Source: an uncultured Rhizobiaceae group bacterium (lineage in GTDB: Bacteria > Pseudomonadota > Alphaproteobacteria > Rhizobiales > Rhizobiaceae). Taken from it: a stretch of 64,000 nucleotides of DNA. The stretch is taken from contig CALHCF010000009.1 of the NCBI GenBank assembly GCA_937930635.1, forward strand, positions 318,702 to 382,701, given 5' to 3'. Under the pieces are notes generated by a model that saw only the letters and a program-made list of their open reading frames with translations, was not told the DNA's origin and ran no database searches. Positions 55,173 to 62,955 of this stretch are shown here, piece after piece; within the stretch, counting starts at the first letter, position 1; each line of letters begins with the position of its first letter. A program made the position numbers and the translations under genes.

Positions 55173-55271
55173 TTGGCCCTCCTCTTTCTGCCGTTCCATG
55201 GTCAGACCAGAATCATGGTTTCCCGATCTGACAGATGCAGGGGCAGAACCTGCATCATATGAAAACGGACG

Positions 55272-55874
55272 CTACTCCATCGAGAAAGCGTCCGTTTCAA
55301 TTTCGACGAAAAGCCGCCCAACCGCCCCAACCGGCTGATAGAGTCTACTGTTTTGAGCAGCTTCCAAGTCTTTGAAAAAATGTCCCGCCCACGGCTCAAT
55401 ATGAGTTGAGAAGAACTTTCTTTGGTCCGATATACCGACCGGGCTGCCATAGCGCCCGGTAATGAGCCCGGACATCATTTCAAACAGCGAACCTATATGG
55501 TCTTCCGGTTCTTTCACATCGTCACTGCGGGCAATGCCGAATTGTTTCATTGTGTTGCGCAGTTTCGCCAACGGCTTTTCATTCAAAAAACCGGTCAGAT
55601 AGTATGATGCATAGGGCAACAGCTCACCGCGCCCCATGCCGATAAAGAGATCATCATATTCCCGCCGAGCGGTGGCTGCGTCAGTAGCCGTTGCAAGCTG
55701 CGACAAGGCTCCAAAAGCCTGCCCCATCTCGGTCCCATCGCCTGTAAGGGAGTTAAGATTTTGGAGCACGGTTTCATTGGGCGCAGCAAACAAGAGGCTA
55801 CCCAAGAGCGAATAAAGATCCGCCCGCATCATGTCTTCGGCCAAAACCGTTTCTTTTTGCACCTGATTCTGCAC
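55272..55874 (-). CDS. TorD/DmsD-family chaperone for formate dehydrogenase
   Basis: This 200-residue helical protein has the TorD-family core YDDLFIGMGRGELLPYASYYLTG and EPEDHIGSLFEMMSGLITG. It would bind the FdhA Tat signal and apo-enzyme before cofactor insertion. It starts at GTG 55874 with GGAGG about 10 bases upstream, and a good promoter 15-30 bases further up makes the GTG start likely. It is the first gene of the fdh operon. Confidence 0.88.
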   Translation of the reverse strand: MQNQVQKETVLAEDMMRADLYSLLGSLLFAAPNETVLQNLNSLTGDGTEMGQAFGALSQLATATDAATARREYDDLFIGMGRGELLPYASYYLTGFLNEKPLAKLRNTMKQFGIARSDDVKEPEDHIGSLFEMMSGLITGRYGSPVGISDQRKFFSTHIEPWAGHFFKDLEAAQNSRLYQPVGAVGRLFVEIETDAFSME

Positions 55875-55897
55875 GTCTCAGGTTCCTCCAGGCTGTA

Positions 55898-55926
55898 ATT
55901 AGATACCTAATCAGCGCCAGTGACAA
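55898..55926 (-). promoter_or_regulatory. Sigma70-like promoter of the fdh operon
   Basis: On the minus strand TTGTCA and TCTAAT are separated by exactly 17 bases, one mismatch each from consensus. The transcript would start about 15 bases before the GTG of the chaperone gene. The -10 overlaps TTAGGTATCTAA, whose TTAG/CTAA arms could form an operator. Confidence 0.6.
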
Positions 55927-56010
55927 GAGGGCCTTCAAAGTTTGTGGATACTGATGATGAACAATTTCAGGGGTTCCGGTGCCTCCCCCTCACCCGTCAT
56001 GCGCAAGTAT

Positions 56011-57192
56011 TTACTCGAAAATGATATCGGGACCTTTTGTTTCAGACCCAGAGCCTTCAGCCTCAAGCCGCGCAATTACCGCATCGGCAATTCCGCGATA
56101 AATGGTAGCATGGTCACCATTGGGTTCGGAAACCACCACCGGTGTTCCGGCATCAGAATTGCTTCGGATATCCATGTGAAGCGGGATTTCTCCAAGAAAA
56201 GGAACGCCCAATCTTTCGGCTTCCTCACGCGCCCCACCATGGCCAAAGATATCAGACCGTTCACCACAGTTAGGGCAGATGAACGTACTCATGTTCTCAA
56301 TAATGCCCAGGATGGGGACTTCAACCTTGCGAAACATATTGAGGCCCTTGCGTGCATCAATCAACGCAATGTCCTGAGGCGTGGAAACAATCACCGCCCC
56401 CGCAAGTGGCACCTGCTGCGCCATGGTCAGTTGAGCGTCACCCGTTCCCGGCGGCATGTCGACAACCAGCACATCAAGATCACCCCAAGCCACCTCCCGC
56501 AACATCTGGGTCAGAGCAGAGATCACCATCGGCCCACGCCAGATCATCGGAGTTTCTTCCTCAACAAGAAAACCCATCGACATTACCTTGATGCCGAAAC
56601 TTTCCAGAGGGTCGAGCACCCGCCCATTGGCGGTCGGTCGATCAGTAATGCCCAGCAAACGGGGCATTGACGGGCCGTAAATATCGGCATCAAGAATTCC
56701 GGCCTTCAATCCCTGCCGGTTCAACGCAAGCGCCAGATTGACGGATGTGGTGGATTTGCCGACGCCACCCTTGCCTGAAGCGACCGCGATGATTGACTTG
56801 ATGCCGGGAACACCAATCTTCCCACTTTGTGCAGACTGGGATGGAGGCTGGGAGCCAGCCCCTGCCCGGTTTTGCATAGGTGGCGGAACCGAAGCAGCCT
56901 GCTGAGGGCTAGGCGCCGGACGAACAGGTGCAGCTCCGGCTTTGCGTTCGCCGGTCAAAACGGCCAAAACCTTCGCCACGCCATCAAGTTTCATAACGCT
57001 CTGCTCGGCGGCCACTCTTAGAGGTTCCAACTCCTGTGCCTTTTCAGCGGGAACGTTGATTGAGAAAATGACCTTCCCATCGTCGATCATGACACCGCTC
57101 ACCATGCCCATTGATACGATGTCGCTTTCGAGGTCCGGGCCTCTGACTTTCGCCAAGCGCTCCAAAACCTGTTCTTTCGAGATTTCCGCCAA
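56011..57192 (-). CDS. Mrp/ApbC-family iron-sulfur carrier P-loop protein
   Basis: The best start is TTG 57192, with GAGGAAG just upstream, giving 393 residues that begin AEISKEQVLERLAKVRGPDLES; ATG 57219 adds 9 residues without a ribosome site. An N-terminal DUF59-like domain (about 1-85) is followed by a Pro/Ala/Gln-rich linker and a ParA-like ATPase domain with ASGKGGVGKST and VVDMPPGTGD. A CPNCG motif near the C-terminus would bridge an Fe-S cluster in the dimer. It probably delivers Fe-S clusters, useful for the cluster-rich FDH next to it, or serves the whole cell. Confidence 0.9.
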   Translation of the reverse strand: MAEISKEQVLERLAKVRGPDLESDIVSMGMVSGVMIDDGKVIFSINVPAEKAQELEPLRVAAEQSVMKLDGVAKVLAVLTGERKAGAAPVRPAPSPQQAASVPPPMQNRAGAGSQPPSQSAQSGKIGVPGIKSIIAVASGKGGVGKSTTSVNLALALNRQGLKAGILDADIYGPSMPRLLGITDRPTANGRVLDPLESFGIKVMSMGFLVEEETPMIWRGPMVISALTQMLREVAWGDLDVLVVDMPPGTGDAQLTMAQQVPLAGAVIVSTPQDIALIDARKGLNMFRKVEVPILGIIENMSTFICPNCGERSDIFGHGGAREEAERLGVPFLGEIPLHMDIRSNSDAGTPVVVSEPNGDHATIYRGIADAVIARLEAEGSGSETKGPDIIFE

Positions 57193-57368
57193 TTTAACTT
57201 CCTCAAATGTCGATCGCATGGTTCGATTAGCAATACATCTATCGGACGGTTGCAGATAGCAAGCCCGATGGCCTGCACCACGCAAATGTGTTAGCCAATG
57301 AGGCAATTTACCTCACATCAAACCGTCAGCGGAACGGGCCTCTTCAAAAAGAAGAGGCAGATTTAGAT

Positions 57369-57605
57369 ATGACCAACTTGATTTTTCGCCCTGGCATCGT
57401 GAAACGATCTTTGATGGTCGCTCTGGTGGTTGGGACTGTTTTAAATCTGATCAATCAGGGCGACGCAATCATCGTAAACGGACCCATCGCCTGGCTGAAA
57501 GTATGTTTGACTTATATGGTGCCCTATTGCGTCGCAACTTACGGTGCCGTGTCTGCTATACGCAGCCAGGAAAGGCAGCAGAACCAGCGTTCGCAGCAAG
57601 AATAG
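57369..57605 (+). CDS. NrtS-like small membrane protein
   Basis: From ATG 57369 this is a 78-residue protein with two membrane helices (about 12-30 and 40-60). The core VVGTVLNLINQGDAI and LKVCLTYMVPYCVATYGAVSA match NrtS, a small nitrate/nitrite-transport-related family. It is divergent from the Mrp gene. The C-terminus is polar (RSQERQQNQRSQQE). Whether it carries nitrate here is unknown. Confidence 0.7.
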   Translation: MTNLIFRPGIVKRSLMVALVVGTVLNLINQGDAIIVNGPIAWLKVCLTYMVPYCVATYGAVSAIRSQERQQNQRSQQE

Positions 57606-57858
57606 AGCTGTTGCGAAACTCAGGTTCACACAAGCTTTTCGTCTTAAAGTCTTCTTGCCGGGTGTTGTTCAACAAGACACGGCATGTACCGACCACAAGC
57701 ATACGCAATCAATAGTCAGCTGATCGCTCGTCATCTTACCACCAAGAGGTACGTGGGAGACGCCTCTCATTTAGCCGCGCATGGCTCTCAAGCCTTTTGC
57801 AAGAAGTCACAAAAATCGATAACAGAGGGAAGAACGGTTCCATCCTTCGGGTCAAACG
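57606..57858. other. Intergenic region before the pca genes
   Basis: This 253-base gap between the NrtS-like gene and pcaC has no recognisable gene. It probably holds the pcaC promoter; I could not assign -35/-10 boxes or a terminator. Confidence 0.4.
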
Positions 57859-58254
57859 ATGAACGATCAGCCCTCCAAACGATATGTGCAAGGCATGCAG
57901 ACCCGCCGTTCGGTATTGGGCGATACCCATGTCGACAGGGCGGAATCCAACAAAACGGCGTTTGACGAACCGTTTCAGGAGATGATTACCGAATCCGCCT
58001 GGGGTCATGTCTGGTCGGGAGACCATCTGACGCTGCGTGAGCGTTCGATGATTACCATCGCGCTGCTGGCCTCCCTCGGTCATGACGAGGAACTGGCTAT
58101 GCATATCCGGGCTACAGCCAACACAGGTGCCAGTGCCGAGGATATTCGTGAATGCCTTCAGCATGTGGCGATCTACGCTGGCGTGCCGCGCGCCAATCAC
58201 GCCATCAAGATTGCGAAACAGACATTGGCCGCAATGGAAAACAACAATGGGTGA
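57859..58254 (+). CDS. pcaC: 4-carboxymuconolactone decarboxylase PcaC
   Basis: This 131-residue protein matches PcaC of the AhpD-like fold: RRSVLGDTHVDRAESNKTAFDEPFQEMITESAWGHVW and the conserved LGHDEELAMHIRA. It converts 4-carboxymuconolactone to 3-oxoadipate enol-lactone with loss of CO2, in the protocatechuate branch of the 3-oxoadipate pathway. The last 8 bases overlap pcaH. It has no partner lactone hydrolase (PcaD) within the window. Confidence 0.9.
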   Translation: MNDQPSKRYVQGMQTRRSVLGDTHVDRAESNKTAFDEPFQEMITESAWGHVWSGDHLTLRERSMITIALLASLGHDEELAMHIRATANTGASAEDIRECLQHVAIYAGVPRANHAIKIAKQTLAAMENNNG

Positions 58255-58966
58255 CCTTTCCAAGGGCCGCGCCTGGTCCCAGATGCCCAGTCAGGCTTTC
58301 AAGGATTATCGCTCGACGCAAAAGCGCGCGCCCACTCAGGCTCCCGTTAAGCTGGATGGCGGCTGGGATCGCTCAATTTCTCTCTCTCCGGTCTGGCCAA
58401 AGACTGGCGAGCATGACGCCAACCTGACTGCGAACGGACGGATCAATGGTGATCCCATTGGCGAACGCATCATCGTTGAGGGCCGCATTCTGGATGATAA
58501 GGGACGGCCGGTGCCCAATGCACTGATCGAGATATGGCAGGCCAACGCGGCCGGACGCTATGTACATCGCGAGGAAATCCATCCAGCGCCAATCGACCCA
58601 AATTTTCTGGGTGCGGGTCGCTGCATCTCCGATGCAGATGGATATTATCGATTCATTACGATCAAGCCGGGATCCTATCCGTGGGGCAATCACCGCAACG
58701 CATGGCGGCCTGCTCATATCCACTTTTCAATATTCGGGGCCGGTTTGGCCCAAAGGCTGGTCACGCAAATGTATTTTCCCGGGGACCCGACATTACCCTA
58801 CGATCCCATTTTCAACTCAACAACTGACGCGGCGATCCGCAACCGAATGGTCAGCCGCTTTTCAATGGAAGACACAGTCCCGCAATGGGCCCATTGCTAC
58901 AAGTTCGACATTGTTGTGGCAGGCGCTTATGCAACGCCATTTGAAGAAGGGCATAGCCATGGCTGA
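58247..58966 (+). CDS. pcaH: Protocatechuate 3,4-dioxygenase beta subunit PcaH
   Basis: From ATG 58247 (overlapping pcaC by 8 bases) this is a 239-residue subunit. The intradiol core includes GRPVPNALIEIWQANAAGRY, and the iron-binding region YPWGNHRNAWRPAHIHFS contains the Tyr and His ligands. It binds the ferric iron and forms the ring-opening dioxygenase with PcaG, cleaving protocatechuate to 3-carboxy-cis,cis-muconate. It ends inside the pcaG start region, an overlap of 8 bases. Confidence 0.94.
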   Translation: MGDLSKGRAWSQMPSQAFKDYRSTQKRAPTQAPVKLDGGWDRSISLSPVWPKTGEHDANLTANGRINGDPIGERIIVEGRILDDKGRPVPNALIEIWQANAAGRYVHREEIHPAPIDPNFLGAGRCISDADGYYRFITIKPGSYPWGNHRNAWRPAHIHFSIFGAGLAQRLVTQMYFPGDPTLPYDPIFNSTTDAAIRNRMVSRFSMEDTVPQWAHCYKFDIVVAGAYATPFEEGHSHG

Positions 58967-59630
58967 CAAAACCCTGTCCAACGCCATGGATATCAATGAT
59001 CGGGGCGGTAAACACCCCTTTGAATATGAAGATGGGCAACGAGTTGAAGCATCATTTGGTGTTACGCCAAGCCAGACGGTTGGCCCGTTTTTCGCCTATG
59101 GCTTAACCCCAGGTGCCTATGGTTATCCACTCAAGGACATTCATTCCTCCAATCTCACAGGTGCAGATAGGGGCAAAACAACCATAACCCTTGAGGGGCA
59201 GGTTTTCGACGGCGATGGCGCGTCCGTTCACGACGCTCTGGTGGAAATCATTCAGGCCGATGAAACCGGTTGTTATGCAGATTCGCCCCGCAATGACGGC
59301 TTTTCAGGTTATGGCCGGTGCGGCACTGGTTCAAACGGACCGGCGGAACATGGCGGCGACACCCGTTTTAGCTTTGTTACGATCAAACCCGGTTCGACAG
59401 GAAACGGGGCAGCCCCGTTTTTGACAATGATTGTCACCATGCGCGGGCTGCTGAACCATTGCATAACCCGGGTTTATTTCGAGGAGGATGACCTCTCATC
59501 AGACCCGGTTCTGGCACAGGTGCCTGAAAACCGTCTCCACACACTTGTCGCCCGCAATGTTGGAACAGGCCGGTATCGCTTTGACATTCATATGCAGGGC
59601 GAAAACGAAACTGTTTTCTTCGATCTTTAG
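58959..59630 (+). CDS. pcaG: Protocatechuate 3,4-dioxygenase alpha subunit PcaG
   Basis: This 223-residue alpha subunit starts at ATG 58959, overlapping pcaH by 8 bases. It contains FGVTPSQTVGPFFAYGLTPG and GASVHDALVEIIQADETGCY, both typical of PcaG; the iron ligands are in PcaH. It ends 11 bases before the CoA-transferase gene. A second candidate start at ATG 58986 is possible but less likely given the spacing. Confidence 0.92.
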   Translation: MADKTLSNAMDINDRGGKHPFEYEDGQRVEASFGVTPSQTVGPFFAYGLTPGAYGYPLKDIHSSNLTGADRGKTTITLEGQVFDGDGASVHDALVEIIQADETGCYADSPRNDGFSGYGRCGTGSNGPAEHGGDTRFSFVTIKPGSTGNGAAPFLTMIVTMRGLLNHCITRVYFEEDDLSSDPVLAQVPENRLHTLVARNVGTGRYRFDIHMQGENETVFFDL

Positions 59631-59641
59631 ATTGGCTCAGC

Positions 59642-60496
59642 ATGACACTTTTTTGTTCTCTTCATGATGCCGTTGCCGATAATCTCAAAGATGGTGACAC
59701 CGCAGCCTTTGAAGGTTTTACGCACCTTATCCCCCATGCCGCAGCTCATGAAGCGATACGACAGGGTCGAAAAGACCTGACGCTGATCCGCATGACGCCG
59801 GATCTGATCTATGACCAGATGGTGGGCATGGGTATGGTTGAAAAACTGATCTTCTCCTATGTTGGAAATCCCGGTGTCGGGCTCTTGCGGCGCACACGTG
59901 ATGCCATCGAAAATGGATGGCCCAGAACCATCAAGATCGAAGAACATTCCCATGCGGCTATGGCCAATGCCTATGAAGCGGGTGCTTCTGGCCTGCCCTG
60001 CGCGGTATTCCGGGGCTATCTTGGGGCCGGACTGAAAGATGTAAACAGCAATATCCGGTCTCTTACCTGCCCCTTTACCGGCGAAGAGCTGGCCGCCGTG
60101 CCATCTATCCGGCCCGATGTGACATTCATTCACGCCCACAGGGCAGACCGGAAAGGCAATGTCTTGATTGAGGGAATTATCGGCATTCAAAAAGAAGCTG
60201 TACTGGCGGCAAACAGGGCTGTCGTGACCGTCGAGCAGATCGTTGACGATCTCGACACCCATGCAAATGCCTGCGTTTTGCCGCACTGGTCGTTGTCTGC
60301 TGTTTGCGAAGTGCCGGGGGGCGCTCACCCATCCTACACCCACGGTATTTATGACCGCGACAATGCTGCCTATCTGGAGTGGGACAAGATTTCTGCTGAT
60401 CACGATTCTTTCCTGGCCTGGATGAAGACCAACGTACTTGATGCAAGCCCAGAAGACCTTGAGGCCCGTGTCTCGAGATTGAGGAAAGTCAAATGA
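59642..60496 (+). CDS. 3-oxoadipate CoA-transferase subunit A, CatI/glutaconate-type
   Basis: This 284-residue protein belongs to the CatI/GctA family. Features are DGDTAAFEGFTHLIPHAAAHE, RKDLTLIRMTPDLIYDQMVG and the helix FIHAHRADRKGNVLIEG. It forms, with the next gene, the enzyme that moves CoA from succinyl-CoA to 3-oxoadipate, the step after the pca ring opening. The 4-base overlap (ATGA) with subunit B couples the pair. The glutaconate family is a clear alternative name, but the context favours 3-oxoadipate. Confidence 0.85.
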   Translation: MTLFCSLHDAVADNLKDGDTAAFEGFTHLIPHAAAHEAIRQGRKDLTLIRMTPDLIYDQMVGMGMVEKLIFSYVGNPGVGLLRRTRDAIENGWPRTIKIEEHSHAAMANAYEAGASGLPCAVFRGYLGAGLKDVNSNIRSLTCPFTGEELAAVPSIRPDVTFIHAHRADRKGNVLIEGIIGIQKEAVLAANRAVVTVEQIVDDLDTHANACVLPHWSLSAVCEVPGGAHPSYTHGIYDRDNAAYLEWDKISADHDSFLAWMKTNVLDASPEDLEARVSRLRKVK

Positions 60497-61266
60497 CCAG
60501 CCTCGATTTCACCCCTGATGAAATGATGACAATCGCAGCTTCCCGCATGCTCTCGAATGAAGATGTCTGTTTTGTGGGAATCGGCGCACCATCCGCCGCT
60601 TGTAACGTCGCGCGTCTGACCCATGCACCAGATATCACGCTGATCTACGAAAGCGGCACCATCGGCACAACGCCGGATGTTTTGCCGCTCTCGATTGGAG
60701 ATGGTGAACTGTGCGAGACCGCGCTCACCACCGTCAGTGTGCCGGAGATGTTTCGCTACTGGCTGCAGGGTGGTCGCATTACGATCGGCTTTCTGGGGGC
60801 CGCCCAGTTGGACAAGTATGGCAATATCAACACAACCGTTATCGGTGATTATCACAAGCCCACCACTCGTCTGCCTGGTGGCGGCGGTGCGCCGGAAATC
60901 GCATCCTCCTCAGGCGAAATTTACATCACCATGAAGCAAAGCGTGCGCGGCATGGTTGAAAAGATCGACTTCTATACGAGTTTTGGTCACGGCGATGGTG
61001 GCGATCACCGGCAACGGCTCGGCATAAAGACCAAAGGCCCCACTCTTCTGATTACCGATCTGGCAATCTGGCGACCCAACCCCGAAACAAAAGAATTTGT
61101 TGTTACCAGCCTTCATCCGGGTGTGACGCGCGATGACGTTCAGAAAACCTGTGGCTGGTCGGTACGCTTTGCCGATGATCTGGAGACCACTCCAAATCCC
61201 ACCGACCAGGAATTGCAAACCCTACGCGCCTTGAAAGAACGAACAGCAGCGGCCCATTCTGGCTAA
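60493..61266 (+). CDS. 3-oxoadipate CoA-transferase subunit B, CatJ/glutaconate-type
   Basis: This 257-residue subunit B has the catalytic glutamate in YESGTIG (about residue 57). Further matches to CatJ are GVGAPSAACNVA-like sequence near 30 (GIGAPSAACNVA) and the glycine-rich LPGGGGAPEIAS. It completes the CoA-transferase with subunit A. A thiolase (pcaF) would be required next in the pathway but is not in the window. Confidence 0.86.
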   Translation: MTSLDFTPDEMMTIAASRMLSNEDVCFVGIGAPSAACNVARLTHAPDITLIYESGTIGTTPDVLPLSIGDGELCETALTTVSVPEMFRYWLQGGRITIGFLGAAQLDKYGNINTTVIGDYHKPTTRLPGGGGAPEIASSSGEIYITMKQSVRGMVEKIDFYTSFGHGDGGDHRQRLGIKTKGPTLLITDLAIWRPNPETKEFVVTSLHPGVTRDDVQKTCGWSVRFADDLETTPNPTDQELQTLRALKERTAAAHSG

Positions 61267-61403
61267 GAGACCCGAAAACTCTCAAACCTCAAATACAGTC
61301 TGCCGAAGTTTGATGTCGTTTCTCGACCTTGCCGTTTTCCAAATTTGATATCACATTTCACCCGCAACAACTCGACACCAGTCGTGAAGAAGAAAAAAGG
61401 CGC

Positions 61404-62936
61404 ATGATGCAAAACCGGCCAAACATTGTGGTGATCATGGCAGATCAGTTGGCACCTCATTTCACCGGCGCCTATGGTCACAAAATTGCTAAAACACCGC
61501 ATCTCGATGCACTGGCCAGGCGTGGTATGCGTTTTGATGCAGCCTACTGCAATTCTCCGCTTTGCGCGCCATCCCGTTTTGCGTTCATGTCAGGTCAGCT
61601 AATCAGCCGGATAGCGGCCTATGATAACGCCGCCGAGTTTCGTGCAACCATTCCGACATTTGCCCACTACCTTAAGGCACTTGGCTATCGTACATGCCTG
61701 TCGGGAAAGATGCATTTTGTTGGACCGGATCAGAAACATGGTTTTGAGGATCGCGTTACCACCGATATTTACCCCTCCGACTTTGCCTGGACACCGGATT
61801 GGGAAGCTCATGATGAGCGTATCGACAAGTGGTATCACAACATGCAGACGGTCAAGGAAAGTGGTGTGGCGCAAACCACGTTTCAGATCGATTATGATGA
61901 CGAAGTCGGTTATGCGGCTCGTCGCTGGTTGTTTGATGTAGCTCGCGAGAAGGCCCACGACCATGAAGCACCCTTCGCACTTGTGGCGAGTTTTATTCAT
62001 CCGCACGACCCCTATGTGGCCCGCCCGGAGTGGTGGAACCTCTACAGCGACAACGAAATCGACATGCCGGAACATGTGCTCAAGCCGGAGGAGCAGGATC
62101 CATTTTCAAGGCGTGTGATGGACGGTATCGAAGCCAGTTATACGCCGCTCACCGAAGAGGAGGTTCGACGAGCACGGCGGGCTTATCTTGCCAATGTCAG
62201 TTATTTTGATTCCAAGATCGGCCAGCTGGTGCAGACGCTCGATGAGATTGGTGAACTGGACAATACCATTGTCATGGTGACGGCCGATCATGGCGATATG
62301 CTCGGTGAACGCGGTCTTTGGTACAAAATGAACTTCTTTGAACATTCCGCCCGTGTACCGTTAATCATGGCCGGACCGGGTATTGCTCAGGGTACCGCAA
62401 AAAATGCATGTTCGCTGATCGACCTGCTTCCAACATTTATTGAGATTGCTGGCGGTGACGAGGCAATGCTTGGTGATCCGGTTGATGGGCGCAGTCTGAT
62501 GCCATTGGCCCGCGGGCAGGCAGACCCGATTGATGAAGCTATTGGTGAATATTGTGCCGAGATGACGCCCTATCCGGTTTTCATGATCCGGCGAGGGTCT
62601 CTCAAATATATCCATTGTGATCCTGATCCGCCGCAGCTTTATGATGTTGAGAAGGACCCTCTTGAGAAGATAAACCTCGCGGGCGATGCCGCCTATGCGC
62701 ATGAAGTAACTCTGTTCGCTGATGAAGTCGGACAACGGTGGAACAGCGAAAAATTGCGCGCCGACGTTATCGCCACGCAGAAGTCCCGACATAAACTTCA
62801 TGCCGCAATGGAGGCCGGAGCTGGCGAACATTGGGATTACAATCCACCATCAGATGCGAGCCAACAATATGTTCGCAACCACATGGACTGGACAGTTGCA
62901 GCGGCCCGCTACCGCTTCCCACCGGTTGAAAGCTGA
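61404..62936 (+). CDS. betC: Choline-sulfatase BetC
   Basis: From ATG 61404 this is a 510-residue cytoplasmic sulfatase. The formylglycine motif is C54-A-P-S-R58 in SPLCAPSRFAF; C54 would be oxidised to formylglycine. The metal-binding Asp residues lie in VVIMADQLAPH and VTADHGDMLGERG. The C-terminal WDYNPPSDASQQYVRNHMDW is the hallmark of choline-sulfatase. It hydrolyses choline-O-sulfate to choline and sulfate. The betI, betA and betB genes are not in the window; a Rieske oxygenase follows after 19 bases. Confidence 0.9.
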   Translation: MMQNRPNIVVIMADQLAPHFTGAYGHKIAKTPHLDALARRGMRFDAAYCNSPLCAPSRFAFMSGQLISRIAAYDNAAEFRATIPTFAHYLKALGYRTCLSGKMHFVGPDQKHGFEDRVTTDIYPSDFAWTPDWEAHDERIDKWYHNMQTVKESGVAQTTFQIDYDDEVGYAARRWLFDVAREKAHDHEAPFALVASFIHPHDPYVARPEWWNLYSDNEIDMPEHVLKPEEQDPFSRRVMDGIEASYTPLTEEEVRRARRAYLANVSYFDSKIGQLVQTLDEIGELDNTIVMVTADHGDMLGERGLWYKMNFFEHSARVPLIMAGPGIAQGTAKNACSLIDLLPTFIEIAGGDEAMLGDPVDGRSLMPLARGQADPIDEAIGEYCAEMTPYPVFMIRRGSLKYIHCDPDPPQLYDVEKDPLEKINLAGDAAYAHEVTLFADEVGQRWNSEKLRADVIATQKSRHKLHAAMEAGAGEHWDYNPPSDASQQYVRNHMDWTVAAARYRFPPVES

Positions 62937-62955
62937 AACGAGAGGGAGAATACAG

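Noticed and set aside
55942-56670. Plus-strand 242-codon open frame opposite the Mrp gene
   Set aside because: It is a shadow of the Mrp coding strand and its translation has no recognisable domain.
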